A stretch of DNA of 64,000 nt, taken from positions 930,001 to 994,000 of the forward strand of contig NZ_LT629762.1 of assembly GCF_900105155.1 (NCBI RefSeq). The letters run 5' to 3'. The notes below the pieces were generated by a model, which was not told the DNA's origin, did no database searches, and saw only the letters and a program-made list of their open reading frames with translations. This stretch comes from Pseudomonas prosekii (GTDB lineage: Bacteria > Pseudomonadota > Gammaproteobacteria > Pseudomonadales > Pseudomonadaceae). Shown piece by piece: positions 1 through 7,660 of the stretch. The position numbers and the translations under genes were made by a program. Position 1 is the stretch's first letter; every line of letters begins with the position of its first letter.

Positions 1-36
1 CGCAACCGCAGCGACACTCAACAACGCCACACTCAT
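1..36 (-). CDS. cobD: Adenosylcobinamide-phosphate synthase CobD/CbiB, N-terminus only
   Basis: Only the first 12 codons are inside the window, reading MSVALLSVAAVA from an ATG at 34-36. This matches the hydrophobic N-terminus expected of the CobD/CbiB integral membrane protein, which attaches the aminopropanol arm to adenosylcobyric acid. The ATG overlaps the bluB stop codon as ATGA, so it is probably translationally coupled as the fourth gene of the cobO-cobB-bluB operon. The identification rests on operon position and on a very short sequence. Confidence 0.6.
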   Translation of the reverse strand, partial: MSVALLSVAAVA

Positions 37-683
37 TGCCTCACTCCCCAAAAATTTTCGTACAGCAGTTCATTCAGCGGACGCGCCTGCGCCCAGCCTT
101 CGAGCACCAGCATCGGCGCCGGGTAAAATTCCTTGACCGGGCCGAGGCAGAGGATCGCCAGCGGCTTGGCGCCGGCCGGCAAACCGAGCAGGTCGGCCAG
201 GGCTTGCGGCTCGAACAACGACACCCAGCCCATGCCGAGGCCTTCGGCACGGGCCGCCAGCCAAAGGTTTTGAATTGCGCAGGACAACGACGCCATGTCC
301 ATCTCCGGCAAGGTGCGCCGACCGAAGATGTGCCGTTCGCGGTCGTCCATCAGCGCGGCGACCAACACTTCGGCACAGTCGTTGATGCCTTCGACTTTGA
401 GTTTCATGAATTCGTCGCTGCGTTCGCCGAGGGCTTCGGCGGTGCGCACGCGTTCTTCTTCCACCACTTGCTGGATCTGCCCGCGCAGGGCTCGGTCGCT
501 GATACGGATGAAGCGCCACGGTTGCATCAGGCCGACGCTGGGGGCCTGATGCGCGGCTTCGAGCAGGCGTCGGAGCAAGGTCGGCTCGACGCTGCCGCCG
601 CTGAAGTGGCGCATGTCGCGACGCTCGGCGATGGCTCGGTAGACCGCTGCGCGCTCGGCTTCGGAAAATGCGGTGTCGGTCAT
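33..683 (-). CDS. bluB: 5,6-dimethylbenzimidazole synthase BluB
   Basis: A 216-residue flavin-destructase of the nitroreductase fold. It cleaves reduced FMN with oxygen to give 5,6-dimethylbenzimidazole, the lower ligand of cobalamin. The N-terminal RRDMRHF stretch (residues 21-27) carries the Asp expected for this family, and APSVGLMQPWRF (47-58) is the flavin-binding segment that separates BluB from ordinary nitroreductases. The ATG at 681-683 overlaps the cobB stop as ATGA. No good Shine-Dalgarno is seen: a REP hairpin lies immediately upstream, so translation probably depends on ribosomes finishing cobB. The stop overlaps the start of cobD. It points to oxygen-dependent DMB synthesis. Confidence 0.93.
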   Translation of the reverse strand: MTDTAFSEAERAAVYRAIAERRDMRHFSGGSVEPTLLRRLLEAAHQAPSVGLMQPWRFIRISDRALRGQIQQVVEEERVRTAEALGERSDEFMKLKVEGINDCAEVLVAALMDDRERHIFGRRTLPEMDMASLSCAIQNLWLAARAEGLGMGWVSLFEPQALADLLGLPAGAKPLAILCLGPVKEFYPAPMLVLEGWAQARPLNELLYENFWGVRQ

Positions 684-2080
684 GGCCGCTTCGCGAGCAG
701 GCTCGCTCCTACAGGGGTCCGCGTTTCTTCAGGTAATACAGTTTCACCTGTGGGAGCGAGCTTGCTCGCGATGGCGGCATCCGATTCAGGCAAAAACAGT
801 GCGGCGATCGCTTGCGGATTCGACGGGAAATAAAAGTGCACATACGACGCCGTCATCCGCCCCTGACGGTAAACCGCCTCCGCCCCACGCCCACCATTCG
901 GGCTCAAACCTCGGGCAATCGGCTCCAGCTCAGTGCTGGTCAACGAGTGGTGATAGGTATGCCCGCGCAATAAACCTTCGGGCAATTCGACCGCTTGCAA
1001 CGCCAGCGCCGCCAAGCGCTTTTGCATCACCGCAGCACCGGTCAGCAAACCGACCAGTTCGGCGCGTGTGCCATCGACATCGGTCAACGAATCGAGCAGA
1101 TAAAGCATGCCGCCACATTCCGCGAGCAGCGGTTTGCCAGCGGCGTGATGCGCGCGGATGGCGTTGAGCATCGAAGTGTTTTGCGCCAGCGCGACGTGGT
1201 GCAGTTCCGGGTAACCGCCCGGCAGATAAAGGCTGTCTGCTTCGGGCAACTGGCTGTCGCGGATGGGCGAGAAGAACAGCAATTCGGCGCCCATCGCTCG
1301 CAGCAAATCGAGGCTGGCGCCGTAGGTGAAGGCGAACGCTTCGTCGCGCGCCACGGCAATGCGCACGCCGGCGAGCAGCGGCTCGGCTTCGAGCACATCC
1401 GGGGTAGCGAATTCGACTGCCGGTGGCAGCGCTACCTCGCAACTGCTGGCGAGCGCATCGGCGGCGGCGTCGAGGCGCAGGTCGAGGTCGTTGAGCTCGC
1501 TGGCCTGGACCAGTCCGAGGTGACGGCTCGGCAGTTCGATCCCGGTTTCGCGCGACAACGCGCCGTACCAGCGCAGGCCTTCGGTGAGGCTGCCTTCGAG
1601 CAATTGCGCGTGACGCAAGGTGCCGACACGATTGGCCAAAACGCCAGCAAACGGCAAGTCTGGTTGATAGCGCGCCAGGCCCAATGCCAAGGCGCCAAAG
1701 GTCTGGGCCATGGCGGTGCCGTCGATCACGCCGAGCACCGGCACCCCGAAGTGCCGCGCCAGGTCAGCACTGGACGGCGTGCCGTCGAACAGGCCCATGA
1801 CGCCTTCGATCAGGATCAGATCGGCTTCGCCGGCGGCTTCCCACAACAGTCGACGGCTTTCCTGCTCGCCGACCATCCACATGTCCAATTGATAGACCGG
1901 CGCACCGCTGGCGCGCTCGAGAATCATCGGGTCGAGAAAGTCCGGGCCGCATTTGAACACGCGCACCTTGCGCCCCTGATTGCGATGCAAGCGGGCCAAC
2001 GCGGCGGTGACGGTGGTCTTGCCCTGACCGGAGGCCGGCGCGGCGATCAGCACCGCCGGGCAATGACGGCTGATATTCAT
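680..2080 (-). CDS. cobB: Cobyrinate a,c-diamide synthase CobB/CbiA with REP-derived C-terminal tail
   Basis: An ATP-dependent, glutamine-using amidase that converts the a and c carboxylates of (hydrogeno)cobyrinate to amides. The N-terminal P-loop APASGQGKTT (about residues 14-23) is dethiobiotin-synthetase-like. The C-terminal class I glutamine amidotransferase domain has its nucleophile in AECGGM (Cys about 322) and a conserved YVHFYFPSN near 413-421. I chose the ATG at 2078-2080, directly before the conserved NISRHCPAVLIAAP; the frame is open further upstream but without homology. The gene is 466 codons. The normal family end (FPSNPQAIAALFLP) is near residue 431, and the last 35 residues are read from a REPIN at 690-775. 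It starts 10 bp after the cobO stop. Confidence 0.93.
   Translation of the reverse strand: MNISRHCPAVLIAAPASGQGKTTVTAALARLHRNQGRKVRVFKCGPDFLDPMILERASGAPVYQLDMWMVGEQESRRLLWEAAGEADLILIEGVMGLFDGTPSSADLARHFGVPVLGVIDGTAMAQTFGALALGLARYQPDLPFAGVLANRVGTLRHAQLLEGSLTEGLRWYGALSRETGIELPSRHLGLVQASELNDLDLRLDAAADALASSCEVALPPAVEFATPDVLEAEPLLAGVRIAVARDEAFAFTYGASLDLLRAMGAELLFFSPIRDSQLPEADSLYLPGGYPELHHVALAQNTSMLNAIRAHHAAGKPLLAECGGMLYLLDSLTDVDGTRAELVGLLTGAAVMQKRLAALALQAVELPEGLLRGHTYHHSLTSTELEPIARGLSPNGGRGAEAVYRQGRMTASYVHFYFPSNPQAIAALFLPESDAAIASKLAPTGETVLPEETRTPVGASLLAKRP
690..775. repeat. REPIN (inverted REP pair) inside the 3' end of cobB
   Basis: Two REP palindromes face each other: TCGCGAGCAGGCTCGCTCC near 691-709 and GGGAGCGAGCTTGCTCGCGA near 752-771. 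It is the same family as the intergenic copies in this window, but here both arms are translated as the CobB tail (IASKLAPTG and PVGASLLAK are typical REP translations). It ends about 7 nt before the bluB ATG. Confidence 0.9.
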
Positions 2081-2090
2081 AAAGCAGAAC

Positions 2091-2702
2091 TCACAATTCG
2101 ACGCCTTTTTGCGCTTTGATCCCGGCGTGGAACGCATGCTTGATCACGCCCATTTCGGTGACCGTGTCAGCGAGTTCGATCATTTCCGCTTTAGCCCCGC
2201 GACCGGTGACCACCACGTGCTGCATCGGCGGACGCGCCTGCAAATCGCTGAGCACTTGATCGAGGTCGAGGTAGCCGTGCTTCAGGGCAATGTTCAGTTC
2301 ATCCAGCACCACCAGGCCAATCGACGGATCGCGCAGCAGTTCGCGGGACACTTGCCACGCCCCTTCGGCCGCCGCGATGTCGCGCTGGCGGTCCTGGGTT
2401 TCCCAGGTGAAGCCCTCGCCCATCACGTGAAAACGCACCTGTTCCGGGAAGCGCCGAAAGAACAATTCTTCGCCGGTGCTGTTGCGACCCTTGATGAACT
2501 GCACCACGCCGCACTGCATGCCGTGGCCCATGGAGCGGGCGAGCATGCCGAACGCCGAACTGCTTTTGCCTTTGCCGTTGCCGGTCAGTACCAGGAGCAA
2601 ACCGCATTCGTTCGGCGAGTTGGCGATGCGTTCGTCGATCACCGCTTTTTTGCGCAACATGCGCGCCAAATGGCGTTCGTCACGATCGGGGGTATCAGTC
2701 AT
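2091..2702 (-). CDS. cobO: Cob(I)yrinic acid a,c-diamide adenosyltransferase CobO
   Basis: A 203-residue corrinoid adenosyltransferase of the CobA/CobO/BtuR family. It transfers the 5'-deoxyadenosyl group of ATP to the reduced cobalt centre. A P-loop GNGKGKSS lies at residues 41-48 after the charged N-terminal helix, and the conserved GEGFTWETQDR and VVLDELNIAL blocks are present. Start ATG 2700-2702. An in-frame extension upstream is open but runs through the cobalamin riboswitch, so it is not coding. It is the first gene of the leftward cob operon. Confidence 0.95.
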   Translation of the reverse strand: MTDTPDRDERHLARMLRKKAVIDERIANSPNECGLLLVLTGNGKGKSSSAFGMLARSMGHGMQCGVVQFIKGRNSTGEELFFRRFPEQVRFHVMGEGFTWETQDRQRDIAAAEGAWQVSRELLRDPSIGLVVLDELNIALKHGYLDLDQVLSDLQARPPMQHVVVTGRGAKAEMIELADTVTEMGVIKHAFHAGIKAQKGVEL

Positions 2703-2794
2703 GGGGGAGCTCTCCGTTGAGGCTGGATAACGGCGGGCAGGCACAAGAATAGACGGCAAGAAGCCTGGCATCGCCCACCGTGATGCCGCTGGAT

Positions 2795-3003
2795 GGATCA
2801 GGCCGGTCTCCGGGCTCATGAGTGGCGGATGCCGGACTGCGCGCCTTCCCATGTCGTTCGACACAGTGGCTGTTGGCGCAGTCTTTGACTCATTTACCGT
2901 TGCGGGGGCAGCGCCGGGATGATGCTTGTCGATTGCTTGAATCGACGCACGCACCGGCTTCCCTGTTTCACCCTGTCGACCGCAGTCACAGAGCACCTGA
3001 AAC
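2795..3003 (-). promoter_or_regulatory. Cobalamin riboswitch (B12 element)
   Basis: On the minus strand the leader shows the ordered conserved blocks of the cobalamin riboswitch: GGTGCTC at the 5' end (2991-2997), an AGGGAAGCCGGTG block, the CTGCCCCCGCAACGGTAA core, GCCACTG, GGGAAGGCG and the 3' B12 box AGCCCGGAGACCGGCC (2801-2816). It ends about 90 nt before the cobO ATG, leaving room for an expression platform that sequesters the ribosome site. Adenosylcobalamin should repress cobO-cobB-bluB-cobD through it. This accounts for most of the 467-bp gap at 2703-3169. Confidence 0.95.
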
Positions 3004-3169
3004 AAGCCGCGAAGGTTAGAGGGTTGGGGGTGGAGCGTCAATTAAAGCCGGGCGCCGTGCGGGTGAATAACTGCCTTCGATCCATTTGTCGTGGCTGATC
3101 TTGTGCACTACGCTTGGCAGCGATATCAAAGAGCCACAATCTCACATCACAATAACAAGGGTGAGCACC

Positions 3170-3754
3170 ATGCAAGGCATGATCATCAGCAATCCGAAGC
3201 TGGAATTCCTACGTCCGCTGCTGGAACGCTGGTTTGACTGTATCGACCGCTATAACGCGGTGCGCGGCGATAACGATGCGCCGTACTGGTTCGACGAAAA
3301 CGCCAATCGCGGGCTGCTGTCGGCGGCGGCGTGGATGGCCGAAATGGTCACGTTGCAGCAGACGCCGACGCGCAAGCAGACTGAGGATGGCGACCGTAAT
3401 GGCCGCGCCGACTTGATGATTGCCACCAGCGATGAACGCGTCTGGTTGCAGACCAGCCAGCGCTGGCCGAAGGTCAACGGCTTGAATCTGACCCAGGCAC
3501 TGGCCGATATCACCAGTGACGCGAGGCGAATCAGCTACGCCAGCGACCTGAAACTCGGCTGTCTGTTTGTCACGCCGCACAAGCCGCAGCAAAGCGCCAC
3601 CCCGGAAGAATTGCAGGACATGCTCGACGATCTGCAAAAGGAACACACGTGCGCGGTCGCCTGGTATTTCCCTTACGCCTACCGCAAATTGCGCAACGAG
3701 GGCGGCCACTATCACCCGGGGATCGCCGTGCTGCTCAAAGAGGCCCGCGGTTGA
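3170..3754 (+). CDS. Conserved hypothetical protein, function unknown
   Basis: A 194-residue soluble protein with no signal peptide or membrane segment and no family I can name. I chose ATG 3170 because AAGGGTGAG precedes it; a second ATG nine bases later is possible. The acidic-aromatic N-terminal half (YWFDENANRG) is followed by GRADLMIATSDERVWLQTS. The spacing of an upstream Glu, this Asp and the VWLQ strand faintly recalls the PD-(D/E)XK nuclease core, but the usual Lys is absent, so this is only a hint. It stands alone between the cob operon and a lipoprotein gene. Just upstream, AATAACAA (3151-3158) resembles an Hfq/Crc target. Confidence 0.75.
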   Translation: MQGMIISNPKLEFLRPLLERWFDCIDRYNAVRGDNDAPYWFDENANRGLLSAAAWMAEMVTLQQTPTRKQTEDGDRNGRADLMIATSDERVWLQTSQRWPKVNGLNLTQALADITSDARRISYASDLKLGCLFVTPHKPQQSATPEELQDMLDDLQKEHTCAVAWYFPYAYRKLRNEGGHYHPGIAVLLKEARG

Positions 3755-3843
3755 CGGGTTGATTGCTTAGGGTCGATGGGTTGAACCATCGCGGCGGTTC
3801 GCTTCTCTATGAATAAACCAGTGCATTCATAGGGAAGGTCAGC

Positions 3844-5154
3844 ATGCGCAAGCCCCAGCTCGTTTTTGTCATCGCGCTCGCCGGAGGCCTTGCTGCCTGC
3901 GGCGAGACGTCCAGCCTGCAAGTCTCGGACGGCACCGGCCCATCGCCGAAGTTGCCCGAACCAAACAAAACCCTGATCCCGACAGTCAATATCGCCCCCG
4001 CGATTGGCTGGCCGGCCGGCGCCAAACCGACTGCTGCCGCCGGAACCCAAGTCGCCGCGTTCGCCGAAAACCTCGATCACCCGCGCTGGCTCTACGTGCT
4101 GCCGAACGGTGATGTGTTGGTGGCCGAAACCAACGCGCCGCCGAAACCTGATGACAGCAAAGGCATTCGTGGCTGGGTGATGGAGAAGGTCATGGGCCGC
4201 GCCGGTGCCGGCGTGCCGAGCGCCAACCGCATCACGCTGCTGCGCGATCAGGACCACGACGGTGTCGCCGAAACCCGCACGGTGTTCCTGGAAAACCTCA
4301 ATTCGCCGTTCGGCATGACGCTGGTCGGCAATGATTTGTATGTTGCCGACACCGACCGTTTGCTGCGTTTCAACTATGAAACCGGGGCAACGTCGATCAA
4401 GTCCGAGCCGATCAAAGTCGTCGATTTGCCGGGTGGCACGTTGAACCACCACTGGACCAAAAACGTCATTGCCAGCAAGGACGGCAGCAAGCTGTACGTG
4501 ACCGTTGGCTCGAACAGCAACGTCGGCGAAAACGGCCTGGACCAGGAAGAAGGTCGCGCGGCCATCTGGGAAGTCGACCGCGCCACCGGCAATCACCGGA
4601 TCTTCGCGTCGGGCCTGCGTAACCCTAATGGCATGAGCTGGGAACCTACCAGCGGCGCGTTGTGGACGGCAGTGAACGAGCGCGACGAGATCGGCAGCGA
4701 TCTGGTGCCGGACTACATCACCTCGGTCAAGGACGGCGCGTTTTATGGCTGGCCGTTCAGCTATTACGGGCAGCACGTTGACGTACGCGTCGAACCGCAA
4801 AACCCCGATCTGGTGGCCAAAGCCATCGCCCCGGATTACGCGGTCGGCCCACACACCGCTTCGCTCGGCCTGACGTTTGCGGAGGGCAGCAAATTGCCGT
4901 CGTTCACCAGCGGCGCATTCATCGGCCAGCACGGCTCCTGGAACCGCAAACCGTACAGCGGCTACAAAGTGATTTTCGTGCCGTTCAGCGCCGGCAAACC
5001 GACCGGACAACCGGTGGATGTGCTGACCGGATTCCTCGACAAGGACGAAAAAGCCATGGGCCGCCCGGTGGGTGTGGTGATTGATCAGCAAGGCAGCTTG
5101 CTGGTGGCTGATGACGTGGGGAACAAGGTGTGGCGGGTTTCGGCGGTTAAGTAA
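3844..5154 (+). CDS. Lipoprotein of the L-sorbosone dehydrogenase / PQQ-dependent sugar dehydrogenase family
   Basis: A 436-residue six-bladed beta-propeller of the GSDH/SNDH type. The N-terminus has a lipoprotein signal, GGLAAC, with the lipidated Cys at 19, followed by a Pro-rich linker to about residue 60. Propeller hallmarks include [44 protein letters not shown], and [16 protein letters not shown] near the C-terminus. Members oxidise sugars or aldoses using PQQ in the periplasm; the actual substrate cannot be read from sequence. It is probably monocistronic and is followed by two REPINs. Confidence 0.85.
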   Translation: MRKPQLVFVIALAGGLAACGETSSLQVSDGTGPSPKLPEPNKTLIPTVNIAPAIGWPAGAKPTAAAGTQVAAFAENLDHPRWLYVLPNGDVLVAETNAPPKPDDSKGIRGWVMEKVMGRAGAGVPSANRITLLRDQDHDGVAETRTVFLENLNSPFGMTLVGNDLYVADTDRLLRFNYETGATSIKSEPIKVVDLPGGTLNHHWTKNVIASKDGSKLYVTVGSNSNVGENGLDQEEGRAAIWEVDRATGNHRIFASGLRNPNGMSWEPTSGALWTAVNERDEIGSDLVPDYITSVKDGAFYGWPFSYYGQHVDVRVEPQNPDLVAKAIAPDYAVGPHTASLGLTFAEGSKLPSFTSGAFIGQHGSWNRKPYSGYKVIFVPFSAGKPTGQPVDVLTGFLDKDEKAMGRPVGVVIDQQGSLLVADDVGNKVWRVSAVK

Positions 5155-5178
5155 CCCCGGCGCCAGCGCGCAACCCAT

Positions 5179-5268
5179 GTGGGAGCGAGCTTGCTCGCGA
5201 TGGGGCCATGACATTCGACATCAATGTTGAATATTAGGCCGTCATCGCGAGCAAGCTCGCTCCCACAG
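5179..5268. repeat. REPIN (inverted REP pair)
   Basis: Left arm GGGAGCGAGCTTGCTCGCGA at 5181-5200 and right arm TCGCGAGCAAGCTCGCTCCC around 5244-5263, separated by a spacer containing ATTCGACATCAATGTTGAAT. Extragenic, between convergent genes. Confidence 0.92.
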
Positions 5269-5303
5269 TTTTGATCGGTGTTTGCGCCCCACCGCATAAC
5301 CCA

Positions 5304-5394
5304 TGTAGGAGTGAGCCTGCTCGCGATGGGGCCTCAACATTCAACATCTGTGTTGAATGTAACGCCGTCATCGCGAGCAGGCTCACTCCTACAG
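5304..5394. repeat. REPIN (inverted REP pair), variant arms
   Basis: Second pair directly after the previous one, with the variant AGGAGTGAGCCTGCTCGCGA and its inverted copy TCGCGAGCAGGCTCACTCCT. The arms covary (GAGTGAGCC with GGCTCACTC), so the pair evolves as a unit distinct from its neighbour 36 bp away. Confidence 0.92.
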
Positions 5395-5412
5395 GTTGAT
5401 CGGTGTTTATGG

Positions 5413-6066
5413 CTAGCGTTTACGGCACAGGGTCAGGCCGTCGCCTATCGGCAGCAGCGACAAGTCCACGCGCTGGTCTTCTTTTAACGCTCGATTCAAC
5501 GCTTGAATCGCCCGCGTATCCGCGCTTTCGGGATTGCTTTCCAGCACCCGCCCGCTCCACAGCGTGTTATCGAAGACTGCCAGACCACCGACCCGCAGCA
5601 AGCGCAGGGCGTGTTCGAGGTAATTCGGGTAATTGGCTTTGTCGGCGTCGATGAACAGCAGGTCAAACTGCCCTGGCTGATCGAGCGTGGCGAGGGTTTC
5701 CAGCGCCGGCGCCAGGCGCAGATCGATACGCTGGGCAACGCCCGCCTCCTGCCAGTAGCGGCGCGCGATGGCGTTGTAGTCGCCGGCAATATCGCAGCAG
5801 ATCAGCGAGCCGTCATCGGGCAACGCTTGCGCCATGCACAACGCGCTGTAGCCGGTGAAGGTGCCGACTTCCAGCAAGCGCTTGGCGCCGGTGAGTTTGA
5901 CCAGTAACGCGAGGAATTGCCCCTGCTCCGGCGCCACTTGCCAGCGCGCCATCGGCAGTGCCTGGGTTTCGTCGCGCAAGCGCTTGAGCAGCGACGTTTC
6001 CCTGAGGGAAACGTCGAGCAGGTATTGATAAAGGGAATCGTCGAGATTGAGCGTGCGAGCGGTCAT
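5413..6066 (-). CDS. Class I SAM-dependent O-methyltransferase (family 3, caffeoyl-CoA OMT-like)
   Basis: A 217-residue methyltransferase with motif I LLEVGTFTGYSAL, motif II-like LICCDI, and the family 3 signature DLLFIDADKANYPNYLEHALRLL, which carries the metal-binding Asp. LAVFDNTLW follows. The start is the ATG at 6064-6066, preceded by GGAGG with a 5-nt gap; in-frame GTG and TTG codons just upstream would overlap that site. The substrate is unknown; bacterial members usually methylate catechol-type compounds. It ends next to a REPIN and follows nlpC/P60 by 21 bp, so read-through from that gene is likely. Confidence 0.9.
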   Translation of the reverse strand: MTARTLNLDDSLYQYLLDVSLRETSLLKRLRDETQALPMARWQVAPEQGQFLALLVKLTGAKRLLEVGTFTGYSALCMAQALPDDGSLICCDIAGDYNAIARRYWQEAGVAQRIDLRLAPALETLATLDQPGQFDLLFIDADKANYPNYLEHALRLLRVGGLAVFDNTLWSGRVLESNPESADTRAIQALNRALKEDQRVDLSLLPIGDGLTLCRKR

Positions 6067-6087
6067 CAACACCTCCGCGAAGAAAAC

Positions 6088-6630
6088 CTATTGATTACGC
6101 GCCAGGTGCTCAGGTTGCAACACGCGTTTGGCGCTCAGGTAGGCCTTCTGCCAATAGGCTTTCGACAAGCTGTCGAGCTTGACCGTGCCGCCCGTGGCTG
6201 GCGCATGAACAAAGCGGCCTTCGCCGACGTAGATGCCGGCGTGGCTGACCTGCGAGCCGCCATTGGTGGCGAAGAAGATCAGGTCGCCGGTCTGCAGGCC
6301 TTCCTTGCCAACGTTCGCCGCTTGCATGCCGATCATTTCGCGCGTGGTGCGTGGCAGCGATATGCCGGTGACATCGCGGTAGACGTAGCCGATCAAGCCA
6401 CTGCAATCGAAACCTGAATCCGGCGTGTTGCCGCCCCAGCGATATGGCGTGCCGACGAGCCCGAGGGCGCGGAACAACACGTCTTCTGCTTCGGGAGAGA
6501 AAGACTGCGCAGGCGCGAACACAATCGGCGCGCGAATCACCGGCGCAGCGGGCGGCGGTGGCGTGCGACTGGCGCAGCCGCTGAGCAGGGCTGCGAGGAG
6601 CATCAGGGTGAGGCGGGCCGACATCGTCAT
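6088..6630 (-). CDS. NlpC/P60 family peptidoglycan endopeptidase lipoprotein (copy 1)
   Basis: A 180-residue lipoprotein. The signal peptide ends in LLSGC (Cys 19 from the first ATG), followed by a Pro-rich linker. The NlpC/P60 domain has catalytic Cys in FDCSGLIGY, His in SHAGIYVG, and a third polar residue expected in RFVHAPATGG. Such proteins (Spr/MepS-like) cut peptide cross-links in peptidoglycan from the outer membrane. Two ATGs six bases apart are both possible starts. It is a paralogue of the next gene (6796-7434), in the same orientation, with its own candidate promoter and a hairpin in its leader. Confidence 0.92.
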   Translation of the reverse strand: MTMSARLTLMLLAALLSGCASRTPPPPAAPVIRAPIVFAPAQSFSPEAEDVLFRALGLVGTPYRWGGNTPDSGFDCSGLIGYVYRDVTGISLPRTTREMIGMQAANVGKEGLQTGDLIFFATNGGSQVSHAGIYVGEGRFVHAPATGGTVKLDSLSKAYWQKAYLSAKRVLQPEHLARNQ

Positions 6631-6679
6631 AAGCAGAGCATCCTGATCTGGCTGCGGCTTTTTCCTGTCGGGAGACAGA

Positions 6680-6712
6680 AAACAAAACCGCCAGCGCTGG
6701 GCACGGGCGGTT
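6680..6712 (-). terminator. Terminator-like hairpin in the leader between the two NlpC/P60 genes
   Basis: On the minus strand ACCGCC pairs with GGCGGT around an 11-14 nt loop and is followed by TTTTGTTTT. It could end transcription of the upstream NlpC/P60 gene. A good promoter lies between that gene and this hairpin, so it would also act as an attenuator for copy 1. Confidence 0.65.
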
Positions 6713-6733
6713 CGCCATCAATAATAGATCAGG

Positions 6734-6761
6734 ATTCTAGCGCTTATGCGCCAAACTTCAA
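6734..6761 (-). promoter_or_regulatory. Candidate sigma-70 promoter for NlpC/P60 copy 1
   Basis: Minus strand: -35 TTGAAG (6756-6761), 16-nt spacer, -10 TAGAAT (6734-6739). Predicted transcription start is about 97 nt before the gene and upstream of the terminator-like hairpin. Confidence 0.55.
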
Positions 6762-6795
6762 GTAAGACTTTAAGTTCGCCCTACATAAAGTGTGC

Positions 6796-7434
6796 TTACT
6801 TTCGAGCGGTGACCACAGTCGGTGCCATCGCGAGTGCGCGCTTGGCTTCGATGAAGGTTTTGCTCCAGTAGCTGTCGCCCAGGCTATCGACTCGTACGCC
6901 ACCGCTTTTGCGGCTGCTGGAGTGGATGAACTGGTCATCACCGAGGTAGATCCCGGCGTGACTGACACGACCGCGACGACCATTGGTGGCGAAGAACAGC
7001 AAATCACCAGGTTTCAGATTGTTGCGCGAAACCAGCGGCGCGTCCACGTTGATCATTTCGCGAGTGGAGCGCGGCAGATTCATGCCGGCCTCTTCACGAA
7101 ACAGATAACCGATGAAACCGCTGCAGTCGAAACCGGACTCAGAGGTACCGCCGAAACGGTAACGAGTACCGATCAGGGACATGCCGCGTTCGAGGATGCT
7201 GTCAGCAAGGACCGGAAGCTGGTACGACTTGCCGTCGGCAAAGGTCGCCAGTTCTTTTTCGGTGGCCGTTTCTTCGAGGAACAAAGGCTCTTGATAACGA
7301 GCCGAAGATTGGGCGGTAACAGAGCTTTTAACCTGCTGCTGCGGGGCTTGTTCAACCACTGGGGTGTGGCTGGCGCAACCGAACAACAGGGTGACGAGTG
7401 CGAGAGGCACGAGGGGTGCGAAGCGATTTAGCAT
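6796..7434 (-). CDS. NlpC/P60 family peptidoglycan endopeptidase lipoprotein (copy 2)
   Basis: A 212-residue lipoprotein with LLFGC (Cys 20), then a linker of about 60 residues longer than in copy 1. The NlpC/P60 domain has FDCSGFIGY (catalytic Cys) and SHAGIYLG (His). The ATG at 7432-7434 is chosen because it places the lipoprotein signal at the N-terminus; the frame extends upstream without one. It shares the RYRFGG, PRSTREMI and SGFDCSG blocks with copy 1, so the two are tandem paralogues with different linkers and probably different positions or substrates in the envelope. Confidence 0.92.
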   Translation of the reverse strand: MLNRFAPLVPLALVTLLFGCASHTPVVEQAPQQQVKSSVTAQSSARYQEPLFLEETATEKELATFADGKSYQLPVLADSILERGMSLIGTRYRFGGTSESGFDCSGFIGYLFREEAGMNLPRSTREMINVDAPLVSRNNLKPGDLLFFATNGRRGRVSHAGIYLGDDQFIHSSSRKSGGVRVDSLGDSYWSKTFIEAKRALAMAPTVVTARK

Positions 7435-7471
7435 GGGCACGACCGTGGCTGATAGTTGTAAAGAAGGCGAG

Positions 7472-7500
7472 ACTATGCCCGCTATCAAGTCGATTTGCAA
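7472..7500 (-). promoter_or_regulatory. Candidate sigma-70 promoter for NlpC/P60 copy 2
   Basis: Minus strand: TTGCAA (7495-7500), 17-nt spacer, CATAGT (7472-7477), about 37 bp before the ATG. The rest of the 7435-7660 gap shows nothing clear apart from a CCTGCAGCCCTGCAGG palindrome near 7580. Confidence 0.5.
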
Positions 7501-7660
7501 ATTCAATCGAACTTAATGTGACTTCCCGGTTTCGTCTGCACATCTAAGCGCTAAAGCCCGTTTTGCATGTTTACGCGGCCTGCAGCCCTGCAGGAAAGCG
7601 CGATTTGTGCCGTCTGCCTTAGACCAAAAACGGCTAAAGCCCCCGAATCAGCGGGACTTG

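Noticed and set aside
2703..3041. In-frame N-terminal extension of cobO
   Set aside because: The stretch is the cobalamin riboswitch; the ATG at 2702 gives the family length.
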